From NCBI RefSeq assembly GCF_900129005.1, contig NZ_FQUN01000008.1, forward strand, positions 186,001 through 250,000: 64,000 nt of DNA. Reading direction: 5' to 3'. Position numbers and translations under genes: made by a program. Below the pieces are notes generated by a model. It was not told the DNA's origin, searched no databases, and was given only the letters and a program-made list of their open reading frames with translations. Positions 8,362-17,336 of the stretch are shown here, one piece after another (position 1 is the stretch's first letter; each line of letters opens with the position of its first letter). Source of the DNA: Leeuwenhoekiella marinoflava DSM 3653 (lineage in GTDB: Bacteria; Bacteroidota; Bacteroidia; Flavobacteriales; Flavobacteriaceae).

Positions 8362-9684
8362 CTAGTTGTAAACTTCTTTGACAAACTCCTCAAAAGTCAC
8401 TTCTTTCTCTTTTAATTTTACATTTTCTTTAAAGAAATCAAGCAATTTGGTATTCATCAACTGCTCAGACAATCTTTTAACCTCGTCTTGATTGCTTAAG
8501 ATACGTGCCGCGATTCCTTCTAACTCTTCGTCTTTAGGATCGTTTTGACCAAATTGAGCCATTTGCCCTTTGATCATTTCTTTTGCATATGCTTTGATTT
8601 CTTCAAAAGTTATTTGCAATTCGTTATCAGCTATGATCTTACCTTCGATCAACTGGTAACGCAATCCCTTTTCAGAACGTTCATATTCTTCAGCAGCTTC
8701 TTCAGCTGTCAATTCTTTTTCTCCGCTACGCTGAATCCATTTCTTTAAGAATTCTGCAGGAAGATCAAATTTTGTGTTTTCAATAAGTTTTTCGGTTACA
8801 TCATTTAGCAATTGCTGATCGCTTTGTTGCTTGAATTGACCTTCACCTTCTTCTTTAATCTTATCTTTAAGTTCAGTCACAGAACTGATAACTCCCGGAC
8901 CGTATAATTTATCAAAAAGATCCTGATCTAAATCTGCAGGCTCTCTATGATTTACTTCTTCTATTGTAAAAGAAACTTCAAGATTTTTCTCTTTAGCTTC
9001 TTCTTCAGAAAGACCTAAAAAAGATCTGTAATCTCCAGCTTCTTTAAAAAGACCTTTAGTTGAAACCGTAACTGTATCGCCAACTTTAGCTCCTACAAAT
9101 GCAGAATTATTAGCTTTTCCTTTAAGTTTTGCTACTTCAAAAGTAGTTTTCTTATCAAACGCTGCTTCTTCATTCACAAAGCTACCAGAAACCTCATCCT
9201 CTTTTTCTACCTCTTGTTTGTTGGTAATTTTACCATACTGTTTTTGAATAGTAGTAATCTGGTTGTCTACCATTTTATCATCAACTACAATAGTGTAGCT
9301 CGTAACAGCATCTTTAGGCTTTAAATCAACATCAAACTTAGGCGCCAAACCTAATTCAAATTCAAAAGAATAATCAGCAGCATCCCAATTTAAATCTTCC
9401 TGATCTTTAGGAAGTGGATTTCCTAAAACATCAAGTTTTTCTTCAGTAAGATATTTCTGTAAACTGTCTTGTAAAAGCTTATTTACCTCATCTACCAAAA
9501 CCGCTTTCCCATATTGCTTTTGAACAAGCCCCATAGGCACGTGACCTTTTCTAAAACCAGGAATGTTTGCAGACTTTCTATAATCTTTAAGTACTTTCTG
9601 TACCTTTTCGTTATAGTCGTCTTTTGCAATATCTACTTTAAGTACTGCATTTAAATCATCAATATTCTCTCGTGTAATATTCAT
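8362..9684 (-). CDS. tig: Trigger factor, ribosome-associated chaperone
   Basis: 440 residues. The ribosome-binding signature GFRKGHVP (43-50) in the N-terminal domain is exact for trigger factor. The middle region (about 150-240) is the FKBP-like domain, rather divergent as is usual in Bacteroidota, and the rest is the long helical C-terminal cradle, rich in Glu and Lys. Trigger factor binds at the peptide exit tunnel and shields nascent chains. It heads the tig-clpP-clpX region and has a strong promoter match at 9719-9749 and a terminator at 8304-8334. Confidence 0.96.
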   Translation of the reverse strand: MNITRENIDDLNAVLKVDIAKDDYNEKVQKVLKDYRKSANIPGFRKGHVPMGLVQKQYGKAVLVDEVNKLLQDSLQKYLTEEKLDVLGNPLPKDQEDLNWDAADYSFEFELGLAPKFDVDLKPKDAVTSYTIVVDDKMVDNQITTIQKQYGKITNKQEVEKEDEVSGSFVNEEAAFDKKTTFEVAKLKGKANNSAFVGAKVGDTVTVSTKGLFKEAGDYRSFLGLSEEEAKEKNLEVSFTIEEVNHREPADLDQDLFDKLYGPGVISSVTELKDKIKEEGEGQFKQQSDQQLLNDVTEKLIENTKFDLPAEFLKKWIQRSGEKELTAEEAAEEYERSEKGLRYQLIEGKIIADNELQITFEEIKAYAKEMIKGQMAQFGQNDPKDEELEGIAARILSNQDEVKRLSEQLMNTKLLDFFKENVKLKEKEVTFEEFVKEVYN

Positions 9685-9718
9685 CTTCTAGTGGAATTTT
9701 CCTATAAAATTTGGAGTG

Positions 9719-9749
9719 CAAAAGTACATCTTTTTTAAATCTCTGCAAA
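9719..9749 (-). promoter_or_regulatory. Promoter of tig
   Basis: On the minus strand TACTTTTG (9726-9719) matches the -7 box TAnnTTTG and TTTG (9749-9746) the -33 box, with 19 bp between, the best spacing in the window. The predicted leader is about 28 bases. Confidence 0.65.
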
Positions 9750-9779
9750 GTTTATAATGCTTTGAAATTCAGCAAGCTT

Positions 9780-10121
9780 CTATTCTTCTTTTATGAGTGC
9801 AAATAGGACGGACTGAAATAGCGAAAGTAATAAACTAAAAATCAAGGCCCACCAGATACCGTCTACTGAAAATCCACCTACAAAATAATCTGCCATCAGT
9901 ATAATTACCGCATTGATGAACAGAAGAAAAATACCGAAGGTTACTATAGTTATAGGCAACGTAAGAATTACCAGAATAGGTTTTATGATCAATCGTAAAA
10001 GCGCCAAAACAATAGCTACAATAAAGGCTGTAAAAAACGAGGTTACCGCCGCACCAGGAAGTAAATAGCACAATAAAATCACTGCAAGAGCAGTAAGCAA
10101 GAGTTTGATTAAGGTTTTCAT
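9780..10121 (-). CDS. Phage-holin-4_2-type small membrane protein
   Basis: 113 residues, almost entirely hydrophobic, with four membrane helices (about 4-22, 27-45, 50-75 and 85-110) separated by short turns such as LLRLIIKPI and TLPITIVTFG. This pattern, including the KPIL and PIT motifs, fits the family named after a phage holin (holin 4, superfamily 2), which is widespread in bacterial chromosomes and usually not part of a phage. No lysis or phage genes are near. Function unknown. It stands alone between tig and the SGNH lipoprotein. Confidence 0.82.
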   Translation of the reverse strand: MKTLIKLLLTALAVILLCYLLPGAAVTSFFTAFIVAIVLALLRLIIKPILVILTLPITIVTFGIFLLFINAVIILMADYFVGGFSVDGIWWALIFSLLLSLFQSVLFALIKEE

Positions 10122-10175
10122 AAGGCTAGATTTTTAAAAAATTGGTTTTAAACTAGTTTACCCAATTTTGAAAGC

Positions 10176-10238
10176 TTAGTAAACTACTTCGCGGCAAGCC
10201 TGTCTGCCGACAAAGGCAGACCTGAGAAGCATTACTAA
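10176..10238. repeat. Nested inverted repeat (REP-like or composite hairpin)
   Basis: The outer arms TTAGTAA (10176-10182) and TTACTAA (10232-10238) and a short CTTC/GAAG pair enclose a perfect inner hairpin GTCTGCC-GACAAA-GGCAGAC (10202-10221). The CCTGTCTGCC core is clearly more GC-rich than its surroundings. It lies in the spacer after the SGNH gene, left of that gene's own terminator. It could be a dispersed repeat or a second terminator. Confidence 0.5.
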
Positions 10239-10305
10239 ACAATACATTTTTAGAACGAGACAAGTCTCGGAGCATTTAAATCTCGATTATCGAGTAAAAA
10301 TAAAA

Positions 10306-10334
10306 AAATCGCTACCAGCAAGTGGCAGCGATTT
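10306..10334 (-). terminator. Intrinsic terminator after the SGNH gene
   Basis: Stem AAATCGCT/AGCGATTT plus CCA/TGG with one A-C mismatch (10306-10317 / 10323-10334) and a 5-base loop. On the minus strand the stem is followed by a run of seven T. It lies 22 bp after the stop codon. Confidence 0.75.
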
Positions 10335-10356
10335 GTATAAAGAAAACTTAAGATTT

Positions 10357-11847
10357 TTAATTACTGATATTTACCGTTCCATAACTACCAATATTAACCT
10401 TAGGAATTGTTGAACCATACGTTGAATTGATAGCATCTATCGCCTGATTTGCCAGATACGCATATCCGCGAGGTGTAGGATGTACACCGTCTAAAGAAAA
10501 TGCTCCACCGGTAGCAAAAGTTGAAGTCAACGTACCTGCATCAAATGCAATACCTGTATCTGCTAACTGATTTAATATCGCTCGGGAATCAACAAAAGCT
10601 AAATCATTAGCTTGCGCCAAACCTTGAATTGTAGCATTGTAAGACGCTTGTGCAGTTGCAATTAAAGCCTGCTCCTCAGGAATCAAAACATCCACATCTC
10701 CCAAAGCTACGCCTACTCCTATTACAGAACCTGGATTGTCAGGATCTGCTAATGTTCCTAATTTACTTGAAGTTGTAAGCAATAGCAAATCATCTGCTGT
10801 TGCCTGTCTTATATTTGGTAATGTTCCACCGGCAGGATTTGGCAATGTAGTCAGCGTTTCATCTTCAATAACTACAGCATTTTGACCCTCTTGAAAATCA
10901 ATAGTACGTGCATCACGCTCTTCAGCTGTAATCACTCCCAAAGCAGCGTATTGCGCTAATCCTCCATTATATTGAACATACGCTTGATTAACTCCAGCAG
11001 CTGTAGTTGCGTCTAAAGGAATTGCATTAAATGGCACCGTTGTAAAAAATGGAATAGAAGTTACATCTGGAACATTGAAAACAACACCTCCTGAAGCGCT
11101 AGCCATTAAAGCTTGTATTTCTTGATTGTATATGCTTGCAAAAACATTAGGATCTGTAATATCATTTCCTCCATAAGTTGAAGGGTCTAAATTTCCGGAC
11201 TGATCAACACCTGTTCCTCCACTGGTTGCAAAACTTAAAATATCGTTGTTCCCTATCCATAACGAAAAAAACGTAGGATTCTGAGCCGCAGCATCACCTA
11301 TTATAGTTGCTTCTGTAGATGAAGCAAAACGCACAAAATAAGGATTTGAAGCTCCTGTTGCCACACCAGCAATGTTACCATAACCCGGCGCTACCAAATG
11401 AAAACTTTTAGCTCCCGGCACCCCCATATTATTAAAAGGACCCGAAAGTACATTTGTAATATCTGTAGTAGCAGTCCCCTCTAAACGAACAGGACCAGGA
11501 TTTCCAGCAGCATCTAATGCCAACACAAAACGATTTGGTTGAATTTGAGTACCGCCAGCTAATAAACCTCCTGAGTTATCATCGACTAAAGGCTGTGTAA
11601 ACTCGCCTCCGCCAGCAAGTGCAAATTGACCTGCCAGGATACTAGGAAAACTATTTTGCTGACCAGATATATACAAAGCTCCATCAGCATAACCAGAAGT
11701 CAGGGAGTTGCCTACAGAAACAAAAGTTGAAAAGTCTGCAGAACCGCTGCTATATACACCACCATCTTCAATAGGATTGTCTAATTCAGCTTCACAAGCG
11801 GTTAAAAGCACGGCTGACAAAGCCATATATTTAATATAATTTTTCAT
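10357..11847 (-). CDS. SGNH/GDSL-type hydrolase lipoprotein
   Basis: 496 residues. A lipoprotein signal ends at Cys18 (LLTAC). The SGNH blocks are present: block I VGNSLTSGYADG with catalytic Ser48, block III LWIGNND (GNND at 199-202), and block V SLDGVHPTPRGY with Asp453 and His456. The family hydrolyses esters or lipids; the substrate here is unknown. The long insert between blocks III and V (about 220-440) makes it larger than typical members. It follows the FadL-type channel gene by 13 bp, so export or uptake of fatty or hydrophobic compounds with local ester hydrolysis is a reasonable inference. Anchoring in the outer membrane is likely. Confidence 0.87.
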   Translation of the reverse strand: MKNYIKYMALSAVLLTACEAELDNPIEDGGVYSSGSADFSTFVSVGNSLTSGYADGALYISGQQNSFPSILAGQFALAGGGEFTQPLVDDNSGGLLAGGTQIQPNRFVLALDAAGNPGPVRLEGTATTDITNVLSGPFNNMGVPGAKSFHLVAPGYGNIAGVATGASNPYFVRFASSTEATIIGDAAAQNPTFFSLWIGNNDILSFATSGGTGVDQSGNLDPSTYGGNDITDPNVFASIYNQEIQALMASASGGVVFNVPDVTSIPFFTTVPFNAIPLDATTAAGVNQAYVQYNGGLAQYAALGVITAEERDARTIDFQEGQNAVVIEDETLTTLPNPAGGTLPNIRQATADDLLLLTTSSKLGTLADPDNPGSVIGVGVALGDVDVLIPEEQALIATAQASYNATIQGLAQANDLAFVDSRAILNQLADTGIAFDAGTLTSTFATGGAFSLDGVHPTPRGYAYLANQAIDAINSTYGSTIPKVNIGSYGTVNISN

Positions 11848-11860
11848 CGTCTAGCTTTTT

Positions 11861-13123
11861 TTAAAGTTTATAAGTCAAACCAATTCCGGGAACAAATGCG
11901 CTTGATTTGTAATCCCCACCAAAAGAAGACCCATCATCCACATAATCATAAGACTCATTGATTTCTTTAAATCGCACATATAGAAATGAAGCATCTATCG
12001 CAAAATTATCTGAAATCACATAAGACAATCCCGCAGAAAATCCATTACTATCATTACGTGGAGTTTCTGGAGCAAAATAGCCTGACTGCACCGGTGATTC
12101 GTCAAAATAATATCCTGCGCGTAACATTATTCGTTCACTTGCAGAATACCCAAATCCAACTTTATAAATTGAAGAATTCTTATAGTTACGAGGGTTTATT
12201 GATTCTTGTCCATTGCTGAATACGATATCTAAATCTTCATAAACATCCCAAAAGGTACGGGTATAATCAAAGTTTACCACCCACTTATCTTTGCTATAAG
12301 ATCCACCTATCGTAAACTCTGCGGGCAAAGGCAATGAAGCCTTAAAACCAGTTGTTCCGTTAGAAGGGATTTCTGTTGTACCTACTGTAATTGCCTCCCC
12401 ACTATCGTTAGGGAAGTTTGCAAAAGTCGCAGTACCATCTTTAGAATCTAAAATAATTTCTGAACGGTAGTTAGCACCTAAGGTGAAATTATCTGTCACT
12501 TTAAACATAGCCCCAACCGAGTATCCCCAGTTTGTAACACCACTATCGTCTATTGTTACGTTAGAACGATTACCTTCAAGATCTGTTAAGAACCGATTAG
12601 CATTTCTATTGAAGTTCACATTACCCGTAACGAAGATAGGCCCACCACCTACACTAAACTTATCGCTGATTTTAAAAGAAACTAGGGGTTGAATAAAAAT
12701 CGCAGCAAGTTCTATATTGTTTACTAAATGTGAACCTGCCCAATCTGTTGGCCATTCCACCGTACTTCCGTAAGGTGTATAAACCGCCAAGCCTAGACTT
12801 AGATTTTCATTTAATGCGTAAGAACCATACAAGTAAAATGGTGTACTCATTGGACTATCTGTCTGAGCATACTGTCCTGTACCTTCATTTTGCCAAGCTA
12901 CACTTGAAAAAACGCCAAAACCACCTGCAGAAGCATTGATTTTATTTTCTAAAAACACTAAACCGGCCGGGTTAAAAAATGCCAACTCGGCACTATTAAC
13001 ATAAGCCACACCGGTATGCCCCATTGCCAGGCCGCGTTGTCCTTGAAGTCCAACTCTATAGCCTCCCGCAAACGTTATCGTTGAGGCTAATAAGAATAAA
13101 GACGTAACTAAAACTCTCTTCAT
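11861..13123 (-). CDS. OmpP1/FadL/TodX-family outer membrane transporter
   Basis: 420 residues. The signal peptide MKRVLVTSLFLLASTITFAG is followed by GYRVGLQGQRGLAMGHTGVAY and SAELAFFNPAGLVFLE, the N-terminal hatch region with the NPAG motif typical of FadL. The remainder alternates in beta-strand fashion (for example FSVGGGPIFVTGNVNF, FTLGANYRSEI, IMLRAGYYFDES) and ends in a strand with a terminal Leu, KSSAFVPGIGLTYKL. FadL channels admit long-chain fatty acids or aromatic hydrocarbons by lateral diffusion. It is first in a two-gene unit with the SGNH lipoprotein. The substrate is not determined. Confidence 0.92.
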   Translation of the reverse strand: MKRVLVTSLFLLASTITFAGGYRVGLQGQRGLAMGHTGVAYVNSAELAFFNPAGLVFLENKINASAGGFGVFSSVAWQNEGTGQYAQTDSPMSTPFYLYGSYALNENLSLGLAVYTPYGSTVEWPTDWAGSHLVNNIELAAIFIQPLVSFKISDKFSVGGGPIFVTGNVNFNRNANRFLTDLEGNRSNVTIDDSGVTNWGYSVGAMFKVTDNFTLGANYRSEIILDSKDGTATFANFPNDSGEAITVGTTEIPSNGTTGFKASLPLPAEFTIGGSYSKDKWVVNFDYTRTFWDVYEDLDIVFSNGQESINPRNYKNSSIYKVGFGYSASERIMLRAGYYFDESPVQSGYFAPETPRNDSNGFSAGLSYVISDNFAIDASFLYVRFKEINESYDYVDDGSSFGGDYKSSAFVPGIGLTYKL

Positions 13124-13198
13124 AGTCTAAAAGGGAATAAAATTATAATTTAATAATTGAGGGTGAATTTTTTAAGAATACATTAAAAATAAAGCTTA

Positions 13199-13220
13199 TT
13201 TATTGTGCATGCATAATAAA
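13199..13220. promoter_or_regulatory. 22-bp near-perfect palindrome upstream of the FadL-type gene
   Basis: TTTATTGTGCATGCATAATAAA differs from its own reverse complement at only one base pair. It lies 76 bp before the FadL-type start in a 274-bp non-coding stretch. It could be a regulator's operator for the FadL/SGNH unit; no protein is assigned. Confidence 0.35.
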
Positions 13221-13397
13221 TTCTACTAACAATGTTATAAAAATTTATTGAGTCTTCGCAAGATTTATATTGATTTTATGAATACAAATCAACTAATTCG
13301 ATTAAGCCCTAATGCCAGCTAAGCATTTTCTTTTTAATTTTTAGTTATACTTTATTCAAAGGAAGCCAATACAACTCTTCAACGGGTATCACGTAAA

Positions 13398-14168
13398 TCA
13401 ACCCAGGAATTTCATTACTTCAGCATAAAAGTCTTTAGGGTTCTCTGCATGCAACCAATGCCCTGCATTTTTAACCCCTATCACTTCTGAGTTAGGAAAA
13501 TGTGCTTCTATCAAAGCCTCATCCTCTTTTGTAATGTAATCAGATTTGAGTCCGTTCAAAAATAAGGTTTCACCTTCGTAAACAGTTTGGGTTGGCAAAG
13601 CTTCGCCAATAGCTTCAACTTGACTTGTAAGAACCGGGAGGTTTACCCGTAACGCAAGTGTTTTGTCTTTTTGCCAGTATAAATTCTTTAAAAGAAATTG
13701 ACGCGTACCCCAATCTGAAATATAATTTTCTAAAAAAGTATCTGCATCCCCGCGAGATTTTCTGGCGTTTTCATTCTCTGATAAGGCACTCAAACCTTCT
13801 AAAATGGTCTGATGATGCGGCGGATAATGCTTAGGAGCAATATCTGCTATGATGAGTTTATTAATCAATTCCGGGTAGCGCATGGCAAATAGCATTGCAG
13901 TCTTCCCCCCCATAGAATGACCCAATAAAATAATATCGCTAAGCTCGTGCTCGTCACAATAAGCTTTTAAATCATCTGCTAACACTTCGTAGTTAAACGT
14001 ATCGCTGTGGAAGCTACGCCCGTGGTTACGCTGATCGACCAGATGCATCTCATAACCAGATTCAGCAAATTGATTGGCCAAAGTTTTCCAGTTATCACCC
14101 ATTCCCAAGAAACCATGTAAAATAACAAATGGCTTCCCAGAACCTGTAATGCTGCTGTGTAAAATCAT
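13398..14168 (-). CDS. Alpha/beta hydrolase (YbfF-like)
   Basis: 256 residues. HGFLGMGDNWKTLA (about 18-31) forms the oxyanion strand, GHSMGGKTAM gives the nucleophile elbow with Ser85, and the terminal His lies in KNAGHWLHAENP near residue 240. The VDQRNHGRS motif (about 44-52) is typical of the YbfF/esterase branch. The family cleaves small esters or thioesters; the physiological substrate is unknown. It begins 1 bp after the pdxJ stop and is probably translated from the same transcript. No signal peptide, so cytoplasmic. Confidence 0.9.
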   Translation of the reverse strand: MILHSSITGSGKPFVILHGFLGMGDNWKTLANQFAESGYEMHLVDQRNHGRSFHSDTFNYEVLADDLKAYCDEHELSDIILLGHSMGGKTAMLFAMRYPELINKLIIADIAPKHYPPHHQTILEGLSALSENENARKSRGDADTFLENYISDWGTRQFLLKNLYWQKDKTLALRVNLPVLTSQVEAIGEALPTQTVYEGETLFLNGLKSDYITKEDEALIEAHFPNSEVIGVKNAGHWLHAENPKDFYAEVMKFLG

Positions 14169-14169
14169 A

Positions 14170-14883
14170 TTAAGATAAGGCTTCTAAATAAGACTGAATT
14201 GTTTCCTCTAAACCATTATACAAAGCTTCAGCGATAAGTGCATGACCTATAGAAACTTCTAAAAGTCCCGGTAAACTATCTGCAAAAAACTTAACATTCT
14301 CTAATGATAAATCGTGACCCGCATTAAGCCCGAGATTAAGATCCTGAGCCAGAAGCGCTGCCTCAACATAAGGTTTTACAGCATTAGGATGTCCCTCTTT
14401 AAAACCTACAGCAAAAGCTTCAGTATATAATTCTATACGATCTGTACCGGTTTCCTTTGCTCCTTCAATCATCTCTGCTACCGGATCTACAAATATTGAA
14501 GTACGAATGCCTTTCGACTTAAATTCAGCAATAACTTCTTTTAAAAAAGCCCGGTTTTTAATCGTATCCCATCCCGCATTAGAAGTTATAGCATCTACAG
14601 AGTCTGGCACCAAGGTAACCTGAGCAGGTTGCACTTCTAAAACCAGATTAATGAACTTCTCAACAGGGTTCCCTTCTATATTGAGCTCTGTTTTAACAAT
14701 AGCTTTTAAATCCCGTGCATCCTGATAACGTATGTGACGCTCGTCTGGCCTGGGGTGAATGGTAATTCCCTGCGCTCCAAAAGATTCTATATCTTTTACT
14801 GTTTTTATCAAGTCAGGAACATTACCGCCTCTGGCGTTACGTAATGTTGCGATCTTATTAACATTTACACTTAATTTTGTCAT
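14170..14883 (-). CDS. pdxJ: Pyridoxine 5'-phosphate synthase PdxJ
   Basis: 237 residues, family length. The TIM-barrel motifs are clear: [17 protein letters not shown] (4-20), the phosphate/active-site motif HPRPDERHI (43-51), and [11 protein letters not shown] near residue 192 with the conserved His. PdxJ condenses 1-deoxy-D-xylulose 5-phosphate with 3-amino-1-hydroxyacetone 1-phosphate, the ring-closing step of DXP-dependent vitamin B6 synthesis. It is divergent from the CBS-domain gene and followed by the alpha/beta hydrolase. A -7 promoter box lies just upstream. Confidence 0.97.
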   Translation of the reverse strand: MTKLSVNVNKIATLRNARGGNVPDLIKTVKDIESFGAQGITIHPRPDERHIRYQDARDLKAIVKTELNIEGNPVEKFINLVLEVQPAQVTLVPDSVDAITSNAGWDTIKNRAFLKEVIAEFKSKGIRTSIFVDPVAEMIEGAKETGTDRIELYTEAFAVGFKEGHPNAVKPYVEAALLAQDLNLGLNAGHDLSLENVKFFADSLPGLLEVSIGHALIAEALYNGLEETIQSYLEALS

Positions 14884-14906
14884 CTCAATAATTGTAACTT
14901 TGCTTG

Positions 14907-14914
14907 CAAAAATA
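14907..14914 (-). promoter_or_regulatory. -7 promoter box of pdxJ
   Basis: TATTTTTG on the minus strand matches TAnnTTTG, giving a leader of about 17 bases. No -33 TTG is seen at the right distance, so confidence is limited. A plus-strand match TAACTTTG at 14895-14902 could serve the divergent CBS gene. Confidence 0.35.
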
Positions 14915-14969
14915 CGAAGTAACAGAGGCTCTACCCCTACTTTTTTAATTAAATTGCATCAAACAAGCT

Positions 14970-15632
14970 ATGAAAATCACTGACTACATTATAAAAGACA
15001 TTGATCCGCTTGACGAGCAATTGCTCATGGGCGATGCTCAAGAACTTTTTTCTCAAACCACATACTCTCACGTTCCTATTTTAAGAGACAAAACCTACGT
15101 AGGATGTTTAAACGAGAGTGATGTGCACTGCCACGCTTCTGACGAAATCATCGCCGATAATAGCCATATGTATGAAGTATTCCTTGTACGTACAGATACC
15201 AACTGGCTCAATGTTATTGAAGCTTTTGCTCAAAACAATACCAACATAATGCCGGTTCTTGATGAAGAAACCGCCAATTATCTGGGGTATTATGAGTTAG
15301 CAGACGTGATGACCTACTTTAACAACACTCCCTTTTTAAATGAAAACGGAAGTATCATTGTTATAGAGCACGGCATACACGATTACAGTTTTAGTGAGAT
15401 TTGCCAGATTATAGAATCTAATGATGGAAAAATTCTAGGTGCATTCATCTCACAAATAAAAAATGAAGTTGCACAGATTTCAATAAAAATTGGTGCAGAC
15501 ACAAGCTTCAACACCATTCTACAAGCTTTTAGAAGGTACGGTTATGTTATAATCTCAGAACATCAGGAAGATGCTTTTATAAAAGATTTACAAGAACGTT
15601 CGCAATATTTAGACAAATACCTCAACATTTAG
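14970..15632 (+). CDS. CBS-domain pair protein
   Basis: 220 residues. Two CBS-type units are visible in the first 120 residues: TTYSHVPILRDKTYVGCLNESDV (first) and NTNIMPVLDEETANYLGYYELADV (second), each with the typical valine/proline-rich strand followed by a Gly-containing turn. The C-terminal 95 residues (IIVIEHGIHDYSFSEI onward) look like a small regulatory alpha/beta domain of ACT type, which is tentative. CBS pairs bind adenine nucleotides and usually regulate a partner. It is 18 bp before nadK and likely in one transcript with it, which makes a nucleotide-sensing role plausible. Confidence 0.85.
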   Translation: MKITDYIIKDIDPLDEQLLMGDAQELFSQTTYSHVPILRDKTYVGCLNESDVHCHASDEIIADNSHMYEVFLVRTDTNWLNVIEAFAQNNTNIMPVLDEETANYLGYYELADVMTYFNNTPFLNENGSIIVIEHGIHDYSFSEICQIIESNDGKILGAFISQIKNEVAQISIKIGADTSFNTILQAFRRYGYVIISEHQEDAFIKDLQERSQYLDKYLNI

Positions 15633-15650
15633 TCAGCAAAGTCAACACGT

Positions 15651-16535
15651 ATGAAAGTAGGGATCTACGGTCAATTTTATCACGAAAATTCTGGAAAATA
15701 TGTTCAGCAATTACTCGACTTGCTTCATCAAAAAGGAGTCGAAGTTATTATTGAAGAAAACTTTTTGAAACTCATTCACGAAAACGAAGAGATCAATAAG
15801 ACCTATTCACATTTCAGCACTTTTGAAGAACTTGACAAAAGCTATGATTTGTTTTTCAGCATTGGCGGCGATGGCACTATACTACAAACAGTCACTTACG
15901 TCAGAGACCTCGAAATACCAATCGTTGGTATAAACACAGGGCGATTAGGATTTTTAGCTACTGTAAATAAAGAGAAACTGGTAAGTTCTGTTGAAGAAAT
16001 ACTTAAGAGTAATTACAGCATTACCGAGCGCTCACTAATAAGCATCAAGACTTCGGCACCTAATGAAAATTTTGATGAGCTCAATTTTGCGCTTAATGAA
16101 ATTACGGTAAGTAGAAAAAACTCTACTTCGATGATCTCTGTAGACACTTCCCTTAATGGAGAACGCTTAACCAATTACTGGGCAGACGGACTTATTATTT
16201 CGACACCTACGGGTTCTACGGGATACTCACTAAGTTGTGGCGGACCGGTTATTATGCCGAAAACTTCTAGCTTTATTTTAACGCCTATAGCCCCGCATAA
16301 CCTGAATGCAAGACCTATTGTAGTGCCAGATTCTACAGAAATAAAACTAAAAGTAAGCGGAAGAGAAGAAGATCATCTAGTCTCTTTAGACTCTCGCATT
16401 GCTACGCTACCGGTAGAAACTGAAATCACACTAACCAAAGCTCCCTTCAACATCAAACTCGTTTTACTTGAAGAAGATACTTTTTTGACCACCTTACGTA
16501 AGAAATTACTCTGGGGCGAAGACAAGCGCAACTAA
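15651..16535 (+). CDS. nadK: NAD kinase
   Basis: 294 residues. The diagnostic GGDGT motif is at 72-76 (IGGDGTILQ), the conserved NE pair at 149-150 (LNEITV) and the glycine-rich STPTGSTGYSLS at 184-195. NAD kinase phosphorylates NAD to NADP using ATP and is normally the only route to NADP. It is followed by the DUF6089 and uppS genes, an order often kept in Bacteroidota. No unusual features. Confidence 0.97.
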   Translation: MKVGIYGQFYHENSGKYVQQLLDLLHQKGVEVIIEENFLKLIHENEEINKTYSHFSTFEELDKSYDLFFSIGGDGTILQTVTYVRDLEIPIVGINTGRLGFLATVNKEKLVSSVEEILKSNYSITERSLISIKTSAPNENFDELNFALNEITVSRKNSTSMISVDTSLNGERLTNYWADGLIISTPTGSTGYSLSCGGPVIMPKTSSFILTPIAPHNLNARPIVVPDSTEIKLKVSGREEDHLVSLDSRIATLPVETEITLTKAPFNIKLVLLEEDTFLTTLRKKLLWGEDKRN

Positions 16536-16609
16536 ACAATAAATACGCAGTTATTTTGTTTATCAAAAACACGTTTCATTATTAATAATGAGCAGCTAAA
16601 CAATATTGT

Positions 16610-16617
16610 TATATTTG
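16610..16617 (+). promoter_or_regulatory. -7 promoter box upstream of the DUF6089 gene
   Basis: TATATTTG matches TAnnTTTG and lies 17 bp before the start codon at 16635, implying a leader of about 10 bases. No matching -33 TTG was found. Confidence 0.35.
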
Positions 16618-16634
16618 CAAACTTTTAAAAGCCT

Positions 16635-17327
16635 ATGAGGGATTTTATAATCTTAACACTTACCCTGCTCGCTACCCTTACCGGAACAAGCCAGACTTAT
16701 GAGGTTGGGGTATACGCAGGCGGAAGTAATTTTATAGGCGACGTAGGTAAATCTAATTATATAGCGCCTAACGCTGTAGTATTTGGCGGTATTGCAAAAT
16801 GGAACCGTAGCGCAAGACATGCATTTAGAGCATCGGTGCTTTTTGCTAACCTTGAAGCCTCAGATGCAGACAGCAATGATAGCAGGAGGCAGCAACGCGG
16901 TTATGAGTTTAGCGGAACTTTGATTGAAGGCTCATTAGGTATAGAATACAACTTTTGGGAATTTGATATGCATCAAGGCTTTGATAAACCTGTGACCCCT
17001 TATTTATATACAGGTTTTACTTATTTTTACCACGATTCTTTTGCGCTTGATGCAGTACAAGATGCACTCGTAAGCGCAGATTCAGAATGGAATTTGGCAA
17101 TACCTATGGTTATAGGACTTAAAGCGATGGTGAGCACAAAATTTGTTTTAGCGTTAGAACTGGGCGCACGCTACACGTTTACAGATAATCTAGACGGAAG
17201 CTACCCCGGTAATGCTGATAACAATTATGCCAATTTTGGTAATATAAATAATAATGACTGGTATATGTTTACAGGTTTAACCTTAACCTATACCTTTGGC
17301 AGGCAACCATGTTATTGCGGCTTTTAA
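16635..17327 (+). CDS. DUF6089 family outer membrane beta-barrel protein
   Basis: 230 residues. The signal peptide (about 1-18, ending in GTSQ) is followed by YEVGVYAGGSNFIGDVG, the usual start of this small Bacteroidota barrel family. Alternating strands such as AFRASVLFANLEA and FVLALELGARYTF and the ending YMFTGLTLTYTFGRQPCYC support an 8- to 10-strand barrel. The function is not established. It stands between nadK and uppS, 9 bp before the latter, and thus at the head of the UppS-BamA-OmpH envelope-assembly block. Confidence 0.85.
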   Translation: MRDFIILTLTLLATLTGTSQTYEVGVYAGGSNFIGDVGKSNYIAPNAVVFGGIAKWNRSARHAFRASVLFANLEASDADSNDSRRQQRGYEFSGTLIEGSLGIEYNFWEFDMHQGFDKPVTPYLYTGFTYFYHDSFALDAVQDALVSADSEWNLAIPMVIGLKAMVSTKFVLALELGARYTFTDNLDGSYPGNADNNYANFGNINNNDWYMFTGLTLTYTFGRQPCYCGF

Positions 17328-17336
17328 TTTTTAGAA

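Noticed and set aside
9780-10121. Sign of a prophage because of the holin-family protein
   Set aside because: No lysin, portal, capsid, integrase or attachment site is nearby and the family is common as a chromosomal membrane protein.
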